This document shows, piece after piece, positions 33,201 through 43,312 of a stretch of DNA of 64,000 bases. Below the pieces are notes generated by a model, which saw nothing but the letters and a program-made list of their open reading frames with translations, searched no databases and was not told the DNA's origin. The position numbers and the translations under genes are program-made. This DNA comes from Zarea fungicola (lineage: Eukaryota > Ascomycota > Sordariomycetes > Hypocreales > Cordycipitaceae): NCBI GenBank assembly GCA_900169235.1, contig FWCC01000066.1, positions 1-64,000 of the forward strand, read 5' to 3'. Within the stretch, counting starts at the first letter, position 1; the number at the start of each line of letters is the position of its first letter.

Positions 33201-33353
33201 TTCGCCGGCTTGGTAAATGTAGTCGTCGCCGCGCTCCATGGGGAAGCGCCCGACGTGCTCGCGATCGAACATGCTAGCGGCCGCGCGGGCCTCGATCTCC
33301 AACGGCGCGATCCACGCGATGGTGTAACGCCCGGGGTCTAGTTCCATCGCCAC
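30300..33353 (-). CDS. NLR-type STAND protein: nucleoside phosphorylase, NB-ARC and TPR repeats
   Basis: Two exons, 32408-33353 and 30300-32356. The 51-bp intron 32357-32407 joins STT to VHCIPFRRNPDFTGR in frame, giving 1000 residues. Residues about 10-310 are a PNP/UDP-phosphorylase domain (WIAPLEIEARAA, GLLVGVAAGLP, GDILVALP, EMEAAG, and CDYGDEYKNKEWQPYAA carrying the catalytic-type Asp). The NB-ARC NTPase follows: P-loop GLGGMGKTQ (353-361), Walker B LLVLDNVDD (about 432-440), GRLLLTTR, and LACLPL. From about 700 to the end run six to seven TPR units of about 42 residues (HPxRLASQ...AYxxxGQxxEAxxxLExVV). This architecture belongs to fungal immune/heterokaryon-incompatibility NLRs, where repeats sense and the head executes. 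The frames are intact, so the gene looks functional. Confidence 0.93.
30340..31100 (-). repeat. TPR-coding repeat array of the NLR
   Basis: Six to seven units of about 126 bp encode TPR motifs. They are diverged from each other, unlike the near-identical arrays of some fungal NLRs. One unit (about 30720-30780) carries four additional residues between its two helices. Confidence 0.75.
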
Positions 33354-34803
33354 TATCTCGCTTGATTGCAGAATAAAGATGGAGCAAGAGAGTGAAATGC
33401 AGGTTGCGGGATTGTAAAAGAGGTGGACAGTCGAGCTCTATCCCCATCCAAGTTTCATATTTGCCAAAGAAGGTGGTGAATGCCTGGCCAAAACTGTTGC
33501 TTGGGGAGGCCTACTTTGCTCTTTTACCCCGCTTGGCCGCCTTAAATATGGCCATGAGGCTGATATTGAGGCTGGGTAATGTTGACAGTCCAATTGGGAA
33601 GCCATGGCGCATACACGGAAAGCTTTGTTACGTGGGTAGCATAGCCAAGTGTGTAGTTATGTAACATGACACTGCAACTGACACATAGTAAAGTCACAAC
33701 AGGAATGAAAACCACTTTTAGCCGCACGATGTTAAGATAGGCCGTTGTAAGTCTAGGAAAGTATAATATGCCCTGGTGAATAACCACCAGCTTGACGGGT
33801 ATGGAGGTCAAGGAACAAGGCGGCGCTAGAGTGCTCTAGCAATGGCCGGTCTGTAACCTTCTAGCCCTGGTTAACAAATGGCTACTCTCGCAAGCACTTA
33901 CCAGTGGACCGTTCCATCCATGACCTGCGCTCTATCTCATTTGGTACATTTTACCTAGCACTAGCATTGCTAAAGATATGAAAATTAGCTGATGAGGACT
34001 ATTTTGGTCTAGAATATGGCAACTCAACCTCGGTTCAATGCCAGGTCTCCTTTTCTTCTCAGATGGCTATGACACATGCGTCCATGGAATAGTGTAAGTG
34101 GATCTATTATCCATTTTCCGAATGAGATCAAGTACGAGGGCAATAAAAGTGCAGAGTGTTTATATTTCAGTTTGAAATTCTTTTATTTCTAGCTGATAGC
34201 TGGCCACTGCTATACTTGGCTAACCGTGATCCGTCAATCGCTACTGCGACACTTGCTCTGTGAGGGTGTAAAACTGGTTGGCTGCATGACCTCGCCAAAT
34301 GGATAGGCGCAATGGATCGCATAACTCTACCTGCCTTTATACCGCCTTCCAGCTATTATCTTGACCAATTATAATAATCCATGCTGACAATTCACCTTTT
34401 AGGAGTATGGAAGATATTTTCTGGTAATGTCATGTTCTCTTGAGTCAGTTGGTGGAGTCTACCAGGTATGGTAAGGATTGTCTTCCGGCGACGTGATGCT
34501 CTTATAGTGCGAAGTAGCTTCATTGGATTGTTAATACAGAACTTGACATTTTTTTTCTTTAATTTACTCTCTGAGTCTGTTTCATCTTTGGTTTGGCGTA
34601 CTATACAGTCTGTTCATTCACTTTGACGTTGTTGTAGACGGAGGTAATACGGCGCTTGCAATCGTAAAACCGAGTCTGCTTTGCTTCTCATTTGGTTCAG
34701 CACGCCCACTAAAGTAAGCACTATGCGCGCGCCACCGAGGCTCAACCATTTCGGTAACGGCGGATGGTGTCACGGAAACTTCTAATCCACCAAGAAGGAT
34801 GAG
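33354..34803. other. Divergent promoter region between the NLR and the Zn2Cys6 regulator
   Basis: The two genes are transcribed away from each other. The region is AT-rich (especially 33900-34620), and no open frame in it shows motifs. Confidence 0.55.
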
Positions 34804-36782
34804 ATGAAAAGGTCCAGACCAGAATCCTGTCATACATGCCGTCGCCGACGTTTGCTGTGCGACGGCGCAAAACCGCTTTGTGCCAGATGCATGTCCAGTG
34901 GCGTAGCATGCCTGGGCTATGGCCTTCTCTGGCTGCAGCCCGCAGACCAACAGGGTGTATTGTCATTACCAGATGCTGCTGAAGGTGGCAGTACGAACGA
35001 TTCCTTTGTCTCGGAAGTACACACTTCGACGGCGGCCGCCGCAAAGTTGCGCAAGAAACGTGGCCGGCCCAGGCTTGCTCTCATGTCGCAGAGTGCGGTC
35101 GTTGTGCACAAGCCTGCGGTAGCCATCGGATCAGGGTTTCCCATGACACCAAACATGAACCCAGTCGGATACACGTCTGCCAGGCTTGCCATTGACTGCC
35201 TTGAGTACAGTAAGCACATTGCACGACAACGGGCAGCTTGGCGGGACAGTTTGCTGACAACAGAGTCCATAGTGAATGAACATCTCTGCCCGCAATTTGT
35301 CCTTGTAGATACCCCTGGCAACCCGCATCGCCTCTCTGTCGAGCACTGGAGCTACTTTCCCCAGCTTGTGCTCGATATTCTGATTTCCTGCGTCTTGGTG
35401 CACCAGGTTGTGCGCTCTCGACTTGGCCCGGGACTGTGCACCTATGAGTCGTCCAAGTCCAGCAGCGGCAAGCCATCGCGACTGAAGCGTCTCCAATTAA
35501 ATGCCATGACGCACCCATCTCTTCCTCTGATTTATCAACATCAGCATAAAGCCATAAGTGCCCTCAATCTTGAGCTGCAGAGCGCTGAAACGAGACATAG
35601 CGATGTTGTCCTGAGTATCATAATCAGGCTGCTTGTTGGCACGGTAGGTTGCGAGAGACATTCATCCGCCGCAGTTGGATGCTAACAGCGCTCCCATGCA
35701 GTTGCAGCAGTCAGGATATGGATGGTCTGCTCATCAAGAAGCAGCCCGTACCATCATTCTCCACCGCGGAGGGTTCAAGAAGCTTGTCAAAGAACAGGGT
35801 TTCAGCTACAAGTTCAGTTTATCAATGTTCTTGCAGTACGTGCATCCCCTCATCCGCCGTTGCGCATTGCAGAATTTCACTTTTTCCAGGTTTATTAACT
35901 ACGCGCAGAGTGGATGTCATGAACTCCGTCATGAAATCTGAAGCGCAGCTCGATATGCGCACTGTCAAACAACTTGAGTTTATCCCTCATCTAGACTCCG
36001 TGTTTGAAGATGGGCTTTCTTCCGGCTTCTGTTGTCCAAATGAGGTCATCGAGTATCTCATCCGGATCAACTTTGCGAGATACCTCGGAGCCCAGACTCC
36101 AAACGCCAGAGAGGAGGTGACAGTAATGTCTGAAGACTTATTTCAACAAATCATATCGTTTTCCCCCGCTGCGTGGGCGGAACGACAAGTCGAGAGACGA
36201 TATCGGCCGTTTTATGCCTCTTCAAATCATGACGCTCCCGACTCGTCAGCTGTTGAGGCCACTCAGAAGATGTGGGTAGATCTGGCCACGGCCTTCCAGG
36301 CAGCCACCCTACTCTACTGTCTTGAAACGTTATTCGTGTACCAGCCGGTGCCGCCAAAAATTCCAGCCTTGGCGTTCGCTGTAGTCGAGCTGGGAAATTC
36401 AGAGGATCATGGACTTGATGATCTCGCAAAGTTGAAAACGACGTTGCTTACAATGCTCCTAACTGCACTTCATAGCCTTTGGGACACTGCGACGAAAGAA
36501 AATGGCCTCTGGTGTGGCAGGTTCTGTTTATGGCCTTGCTTCATAGCAGGGATGGAGCTGGATGCGTACCCAACGCTAGAGCATGAACGAACCTTTGTTT
36601 GCAGTGCTATATTTGACAACTGTGCGCGGCTGGGGAACCTCTGCTCTCTGGACGTGGTTATGCTACTCGAAGCAGTGTATGCAAAAAGTGCCGAGGAAAG
36701 GAAAGCGGGACGGCAGTATAGCACTCCGTGGGTTGAACGGCTGAGAGATGCCGGTCTCACGCAAGAGGCCACATTCTTTTGA
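34804..36782 (+). CDS. Zn2Cys6 transcription factor with AT hook
   Basis: Three exons by my reading: 34804-35643, 35702-35835 and 35873-36782, together 627 residues. The zinc cluster is perfect: Cys9-x2-Cys12-x6-Cys19-x6-Cys26-x2-Cys29-x6-Cys36. An AT-hook-like KKRGRPR sits at 84-90. The rest is the helical fungal transcription-factor middle domain (LIYQHQHKAISALN, GWSAHQEAARTIILHRGGF, RPFYASS). Intron 1 (35644-35701, 58 bp) ends at a CAG that keeps frame; an earlier acceptor after CTAACAG does not. Intron 2 (35836-35872) is only 37 bp and is the weakest part of the model. It is probably a nuclear pathway regulator. The nearest plus-strand genes, an acyltransferase and a beta-propeller protein, are candidate targets. 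Confidence 0.85.
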
Positions 36783-37989
36783 TTAGCCTGTTGCTGGGCA
36801 AAAAGTTGTTCTTTTGCTTGTTTGCAGAGGTTCCAAGTGGGCACGGATACCTCTCTCATGATATCACGGCTCCCCAGTTACATTTGTGCAAGGTTTCTTC
36901 CTATCAAGGATGCCAGAGACTGCTTTCCCATTCCTCAATGTGCAGTTTGGACGTGTCGCTTCCAGCGCCTCCCCTGCTCAACTGAGCGGAGGAATAGCGG
37001 CCTCTGTTTTTTGCCGCCTGAGCCTGGTATACAGCCTGTTATTCTACCGCTTTTTCTCACGAAGTGTAATAGTTTTAACAACATGAATGCTTCTTCCACA
37101 TACAGTATCCCATCCGGCCAAAAGTGCCATACCAATCGGGCTCCGCTGTCATTAGCTCTCCAGACAATATCCCTAGGTTTTCATGCTAAATCAAGAGCCC
37201 AGGCGTTGGCAAACTATCCACAGAGCTTAAGATATGATTTCAATCTCCGATGACCCAGTTGGCGGCGGGGAAGTGCGCGATTCATGTTGATTTACTTATG
37301 CCAGGTTTTAGTTTCGCATGATATTGTGGAAAGTGGCTCAAAACGAGGTACAAGAAGCAAAAATGTGCTGGCCAAAAAAATAAACAAAAAAGGTAGACCG
37401 CGTTGTCGTTTATCCGCTGCAGGCGATTACCCTTCCGCTAAAGGTGACTCCAGGTATCATGGCACACAGCTGGGGTTTCTCCTCAATTAACACTCTCTAC
37501 TATGACAAGTAACTGCTCTGTGTGACAAAGCGCCATATACCCAATTTGGACTGCAACTTCGTTAGCACTAGCACTACCACCAACAGTTGCAGTAGCGCCG
37601 CCAAAATGTATTCAGCGATAATAGATGGAACTGTTTGGCTAAAACAGTGCAACTAGACTTATTCTCTATCTGATTTTCAAATTCTGTTAGGTAAACTTCG
37701 GCGCGTGCTAAAAGAGAGCAGCTCTGAGTCGTGATTCACTACCGGCTGTTGTCCGTGGCCACTCACATCACAGAGAGGCTTATAGTTAGGAACATGTAAG
37801 CATGAAGCCACCTTAAAATAGCCGTATAAAACCGGGCCCGCTAGTAAATAATTGACTGATTCGGTAAGGCTTCATATCAGATGGCCCATTTCGCCGTTCG
37901 GTATTGGGTGTCTCTGACTAGGAACATTTGAATAACAATGATGATCAGGTCTCCATTAACGTCACCACTTTCTCGGGTATAAAATCGTA
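36783..37989. other. Intergenic region between the regulator and the acyltransferase
   Basis: 1.2 kb with no supportable gene. It ends with a TATAAAA box at 37978-37984, only six bases before the first in-frame ATG of the next gene. Confidence 0.55.
37978..37984 (+). promoter_or_regulatory. TATA box abutting the acyltransferase start
   Basis: TATAAAA in a GGG-TATAAAA-TCG context. If used at normal distance (about 30-100 bases), transcription would begin inside the annotated 5' end. That would favour the Met at 38092 as the start, or the box is fortuitous. Confidence 0.35.
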
Positions 37990-39411
37990 ATGAATCTCCT
38001 ATTCTCCGGTTTTGAATATCTGACCAGTTTCTTCCCTGATCCCCCTTTTCTCCCTGCTGAATTCCACGAGCTGAACAACGAGATTGATAAAATGACAGCC
38101 AGACACCCCTGGGAGTACAAAAATGGCCGGTGGGAGCAAGATACTGGTTTTATGACCAGATTCTACGCCTCCATAACCCCTCCGGTGGGTCAACCCATGC
38201 ATTGGATGATTGCCAGCGTCGCCAAATTCCAATACAAGGGTGACTCTGACAATGTTGGAGAGGTTTTGAGGAATGCTTGGCTTGAGATGAGACACAAGTT
38301 CCCTGTTATTGCTAGTCAAGTGGTCGGCTCAAAGAAATTTTACGAAACCGCTAATGACCAAACATTGGCAGCGTGGCTGGAGTCGTCTTTCCGTGTCAAA
38401 ACGGGCTCGGCTAGTGATGCATTCAAAAGCATGACAAATGTTCCCTACATCACCTTGAACTACTTTCCAGCTTCCAATGAAATCATGATTGCTTCCCCGC
38501 ACACATATGCCGATGGACGCGGGTTGCTGTATCTCGTTGATGCTTTTTTCGCTGCTGCTGCCAATCCAGGTACTTTCAAATTTGGAGACGAACATGCGCG
38601 ACTCCCACCAAATGAAGACACGCTTCTGTCTTTGCCTGACGTTATTACTGAGGGGCATTATCAAAAGGCAGGGCAGGCCTTGGGTCTCTTGATGCAGTCC
38701 GATCCCATCCGAATACCAGTGGAGGATATGACGGTACCACCTGGAGAGGTATCGCGGGAAGAGCTCAAAATCTCGGCATCCCTGAGTGGCAGGATAAGCG
38801 CTGCATGCAAGGACAAAGGCTACACCGTCACATCAGCCTGGCACACAGCTGTTGTCCTCGCCGTCGCGAAACTGCAGGCAACTGCGGGTCATGTTGGCAA
38901 GGTGTACAGCAGTTTCTCCAACTATGATTTACGTCCTTTATTCCCCTCGTCCTTTGAGCCGCGACATCAGCCCATCTCCTGTTACCACACCGGCTCGCCG
39001 CTTGCTGTCACGCCAGAGGGCAAGACTTTTGACGCCATTAGCAGTGAGATTCGAAGCGTGTACAAATCTGAGCTGAGCGAAGAGACGGTTGCTTCGTTCC
39101 CAGCCGTTTCTAAACTCGCGATAGACGCCTTCTCGGCGGGCTTGCCACCAAGTAGCACTCCCGTTCTATCGAGTCTTGGTGTTTTGGAACGCTTCATGGG
39201 CCACTCGTTCGGTTCAGATTGGGAGATTGAAGACTTTTGGATGGCCGACTGCATGCTGTCTGCGGAAGTTGAAATGTTTCTCTGGGCCTGGAGGGGGCAG
39301 GTTGTGCTCAGCGGATCTTTCAACCTCGCATATTATACGAATGACCAGGTTGCGAAGCTGCTGGAGAATGTCAAGAAAGAGCTTCTGAATGGTTTAGCTA
39401 TTAGTGAGTGA
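37990..39411 (+). CDS. CoA-dependent acyltransferase of the CAT/condensation fold (trichothecene-acetyltransferase-like)
   Basis: 473 residues from the ATG at 37990, or 439 from the Met at 38092 (ATAAAATGACA context). The catalytic HxxxDG motif is present as HTYADGRG, with His171 and Asp175. The surrounding strand EIMIASP and the following helix are as in chloramphenicol-acetyltransferase-like enzymes. Later landmarks are SAWHTAVVLAVAKLQ, the SNYDLRPLFP loop that stands where many members have a substrate-channel motif, and a C-terminal strand set (VEMFLWAWRGQVVLSGSFNLAYYTND). The enzymes transfer acetyl or longer acyl groups to hydroxyls of natural products, as Tri3/Tri101-type proteins do. 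Substrate unknown. No signal peptide is evident; it is probably cytosolic. Confidence 0.82.
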   Translation: MNLLFSGFEYLTSFFPDPPFLPAEFHELNNEIDKMTARHPWEYKNGRWEQDTGFMTRFYASITPPVGQPMHWMIASVAKFQYKGDSDNVGEVLRNAWLEMRHKFPVIASQVVGSKKFYETANDQTLAAWLESSFRVKTGSASDAFKSMTNVPYITLNYFPASNEIMIASPHTYADGRGLLYLVDAFFAAAANPGTFKFGDEHARLPPNEDTLLSLPDVITEGHYQKAGQALGLLMQSDPIRIPVEDMTVPPGEVSREELKISASLSGRISAACKDKGYTVTSAWHTAVVLAVAKLQATAGHVGKVYSSFSNYDLRPLFPSSFEPRHQPISCYHTGSPLAVTPEGKTFDAISSEIRSVYKSELSEETVASFPAVSKLAIDAFSAGLPPSSTPVLSSLGVLERFMGHSFGSDWEIEDFWMADCMLSAEVEMFLWAWRGQVVLSGSFNLAYYTNDQVAKLLENVKKELLNGLAISE

Positions 39412-40638
39412 GCTTTCCTCTTGTGTTAGTCAAGAACAGCTTTGCCATTTTCATAGAATAATACATAAGCTTGGTGGCTGATTGAAGCTTTACCAACTGA
39501 AGGAATCTGTGAACTGTCTTGGCACACCGAGGTCAAAGTTGGATTGAAAATCGACTTCCATTCTAACAGTTGATTGCAAGACCCCACATTTCTAAAATAG
39601 TCTGTAATTCAAAACAGATCAGACCAGAAGGTAAAAATCGAATCGTATGACTAGTCTACTATTCTCGGCACTACTGGATCTCAGGGAGAGCCTGTTGTAA
39701 GGTATTTGCTGCTGCAGTCACAAAGATTCCGTCTCAGAGCAGTGGTACGGAACGCCGAGTCCGATAGCGCAAAATCCCTTGCTTCTTGGGGGCAAAAGTA
39801 GTGCAAGCTGATTTTGATGCCGGACGCTTTGCATACAGCCTTTAACGATGCCCATGCTGTTTTTTGTCCGACTAACACTTTGACCAAAACACAAGGCACG
39901 AGTTCGCCCGCTTTACCAGCTTGCCAGAATAGGAAGTTTTCCCAACATAGAAAGCTGCGGATTACTACCTTGAATTTTGGTGATTATTAATCCTTAGACT
40001 TTGCGAGGATGTAGCTGAGGTGTAGACACGGCCACTCACTGGCGCCGCAGTGACACAATTTGGCTCACTTGTTTCCTACTGAGCGCAGGCTTTGCCGAGT
40101 GTGTTTTATAGGGAGCTGTAAAAGGAAATTTCCCGTTTAAGGGTTAGCTCCATGATCTAGCTAGCCTTAACATCTCAGCTCCATGCACGTCCCGAGCCAT
40201 CCAATAAGCTCTCCATGCAGCTGACGCACTAACTAGGTAGTTAGCCGCTTGGTGTGTAATTTGTTACTACAATTATATAGCCTATCGTAGCTGTATCTAG
40301 GAAATGTGAGCTTTGACCTAGTTGTGATCATCGCACACTTCTCTTTTCGGCGACCTGCCCATACGATCTCGAAGGTGGCGCCAACTTGATGACGAAGGGT
40401 GGGAATTCAGTAAGTTAGGTGGCGCATTTATAATCCATGCATCCGAACGTCCACATTTCTAATGCATATAATCTTACGCGATTACTTTCCTACGTTGTGC
40501 AATCGGCATCGTTTGGAAGCAATTTTATTAGTATCCCTATATATATCTTCCCAAGGCCATATGTTGTATCTACTCAAACTCAAAACACTTCAGCAATAAG
40601 CCTCAAGCGCTATCTCAATTAACACTCTACTGTATAAG
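39412..40638. other. Intergenic region upstream of the beta-propeller pseudogene
   Basis: 1.2 kb without a gene. It contains a short perfect inverted repeat CTAACTA-GG-TAGTTAG at 40229-40244 and a TATATATA stretch at about 40537, about 100 bases before the next start codon. Confidence 0.5.
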
Positions 40639-41696
40639 ATGTACCTCACAACTTTTCTATCCATACTTATGGTGGCGGCCAATGTTGTGTCTGGATTACC
40701 AGCCGATCCAGTAGCTGCTAGTGCCTATAGCCATATCAGGAATGTCGCCGTGTTCCCTAATGGAACTTGGGTCGAAAACATTGCTGTGCGATGGAACGGC
40801 CACCTTCTTGTCACTTTGCTGAATCGTCCTGAGGTGTGGGAAGTTGAACCGCTCTCCGGGCATTCTGAACTCGTGTACTCGTTTCCGGAGGCCACTGGTA
40901 CCCTAGGCATTGCTGAAATAGAGCATGACATTTTCGCTGTCAACGTCGGAAACTCTACTCTGCCAGCAACTGGAGTGCCTGAACTTGGAGCATATGGACC
41001 CTCGACTACAATGCCGGTCGACCAGCAACGTCTTCAGGCGGTCTCGCGAAAACGCCCGCAGCGAAGAAAGTGGCTGCAATTCCACCTGCCGTCTTCCTGA
41101 ACGGTCTTGCAGCTCTTCCGACACGCCCTGGCGTCGTTCTGACAGCTGATTCATTCCTTGGCCAAATTCTAGCTGTCGACACAAGGAAGGGGAATTGGAG
41201 CGTGGCTATCGACCTGCCTGAGCTCAAGCCAAACGCAACTGCGGTAGCTCAACTCGGCATTAATGGTTTACACATTCGCGATAAACATCTCTATTTTACA
41301 AACTCTTTCAAGTCCCCTGTGTTGGCTAAAATACCGCTTACTACGGACGGCCATGCTGCTGGCCCAGTCCAAACAATCGTCAACTCTCCGCAGTATCAGG
41401 CGCTAGTGGGGTACTACGCAGACGATTTTGCCCTTGATGCTCAGCATGAGAACGCATGGCTTACTACTGACCCTTCTAATTTGGTCGTCAAGATTTCTCT
41501 CGCTACGGGCAAACAGCAAGTCGTCGCAGGTGCTGCCACAGATCCGACAGTAGCTGGAGCCACTAGTGCTGCCTTTGGACGACGATGGGACGATATTCAT
41601 ACCTTGTACATCGTCACGAATGGCGGACTAGCCAATCCTTCGTCGGCTGGTATTACGGGCGGAAAGATTGTAGCACTCAACACTGATTATTATTAG
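40639..41696 (+). pseudogene. Secreted SMP-30/gluconolactonase-like beta-propeller protein, single-base frameshift
   Basis: The first frame runs from MYLTTFLSILMVAANVVSG, a good signal peptide, through HIRNVAVFPNGTWVENIAVRWNGHLLVT and TGTLGIAEIEHDIFAVNVGN. The matching continuation (SIWTLDYN, then AAIPPAVFLNGLAALPTRPGVVLTADSFLGQI through FALDAQHENAWLTTDPSNLVVKI and TLYIVTNGG) lies one frame back. The switch falls at about 40984-40992, where CTTGGAGCATATGG lacks one base. I found no GT/AG pair of suitable phase that would splice around it. Everything else, including the C-terminus, is complete at about 352 residues. Either this allele is a recent pseudogene or there is an assembly error. Relatives form six-bladed propellers; some act as lactonases or tailoring proteins in fungal metabolism. 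Function here is unknown. Confidence 0.75.
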
Positions 41697-42060
41697 TGAG
41701 TCAGTGCTAATTAGCGTCTTTTTGAGGATCAAATGAGCAATATCTCTTTCATTGCCTCTCCTTCCCAGTTGTGCATGGAAATGAGGGTATCTGATTGACT
41801 GATTCCCTTTTTATGAGCGTTAAGATGAGTTTTCGAGGTTGTGGATGAAGTCTAGCTAGCTGTTCCACCGCATGATCAATACACGCAGTAGTTCCTACAC
41901 ACCAAGGCCCTGTAATATATCACGAACCCTTTACAACCTTGTGCTTCCAACACAAAGTTTCAACGACTCACATGAATGACTAGATATAACAAGGATTGCA
42001 TCAGGATAGTAGTTCCCGCGCTTATTTTCTGTCCAACAGGGTGCACATCCGTCATTTTGA
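41697..42060. other. Convergent region between the propeller and kinase pseudogenes
   Basis: Two 3' ends face each other. The kinase's missing C-terminal lobe should lie here on the minus strand; only an unconvincing continuation after a GTTAGT donor at about 42066 can be read. Confidence 0.45.
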
Positions 42061-43312
42061 CTAACCTTTGGGCTCATAAAACATCGGTGTCCTTTTACCG
42101 GACGATAGCAAGCTTTGCGGTGGTGGCCCTAATAAAGCACTGATCTGGGCGAGATGCGCAACGTCACTGTACTCGTCACTGAGCAGTGAATCTGCAGGAT
42201 GAAAAAGCTTTTTACCCTCAAGCAGGTCCCACAACTGAATCATGCCGTTGTTAGCATATCCCTGAACTCTTGGACGATCTGCTGAAGGGGCTTACCATTA
42301 CGCCGAGGCTCCATATGTCGGCGCTATAGCCGTAGCCAGCATCAAGAATAACTTCCGGGGCACGGTAAGTTTCTGCCTAGATACATCCAGCGTGCTCAGT
42401 GTTTCCTGAAACAGAGTAGCCAAAGTCTGCGAGCTGAATCACTCCGGTGGGCCGAAGAAGCTGGCCGTAGTTGTTTCGCGACAGATAGATGGTCCGGTCA
42501 TCGACGATTTTTGGGGGAGCGGGTGATAATACTCATCCTCAGCATCCTTTTCCAGAAGAACTAAATCTTCAAGTTTTACCAGCACGTTATCCGGCTTCAA
42601 GTCTAGCTCCCATTTAGTATTCAGACTGCAGCTATTGAATATTGAAGCTATGCAAAATGGCAAATTACCAGTATGAATGACCTGGCATTCTGAGTGAAGG
42701 TATTCAAGGCCAAGAAGAATCATTTGCAATATAATTTTGAGCAAATCTGGTGGGATTACTCCTCCTGCAAACCTACGACAGTAGAGCCAAAGTGGCTCTC
42801 GCAAAGGCTCAAACACGAGGCAGAGGTGGTGGCCTGGCTCGTTGTGCACGATGAACGAGTCTGCTAGCTTACGAACAAAATTATGGCCGGCGTACCTTGT
42901 ATTTTGTTGTCAAGTAAGCTCCATGATTGCAAGTTCGTTTTTTGCTACATCGCGTCGAGAATCACGAGCTGCAGCATTTATCTTGACGGTCACGTATTTC
43001 TCTTTTGACCAGCGCCATCTATACATTATTAGTTCAAGGTAAATATCATCCAAAAGTGGACAGAGTGAACCTGTGTAAGTCTCTTGCCAGCCATACCGTT
43101 GAACTGGAACCGTAGCCAATCTTGGTGGCGAGTTGATATCTGTCGTGGAGGACTTGGCCAAGACGAGCGGGGTAGAAAATACTTGGGTCATAGTATGGAG
43201 TTTTCTCCTCCTCAATGAGAATAAGGGGATCAAACAATGCGAATACCGCAGATGATGGTGGCCATCGGCCCTTAAATATTGGTAGCCGCTGCTTCCAGAG
43301 CTTCGGAAGCAT
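42061..43312 (-). pseudogene. SRPK-like serine/threonine protein kinase, decayed and 3'-truncated
   Basis: Kinase landmarks appear in order on the minus strand: an EEEKTPYYDPSIFYPARLGQVLHDRYQ leader, Gly loop KIGYGSSSTVWLARDL, the lysine strand YVTVKI, HLCLVFEPL, LEYLHSECQVIHT joined over an intron to DLKPDN, then RTIYLSRNN, ADFG, YRAPEVIL, YSADIWSLG and LWDLLEG to LLGPPP. Introns are still recognisable. Three lesions break it: an in-frame TGA (42910-42912), a one-base loss in an A run (42508-42512) before IVDDRTIYL, and TAG (42377-42379) where CIQ-x-x-x-YRAPE expects Gln. After FYEPK the C-lobe cannot be followed. The family phosphorylates SR-type proteins; this copy should be inactive. Confidence 0.8.

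Noticed and set aside
40229..40244. Inverted repeat CTAACTA-GG-TAGTTAG as a regulator site or transposon end
   Set aside because: Too short, with no partner repeat or target-site duplication nearby; likely chance in AT-rich DNA.
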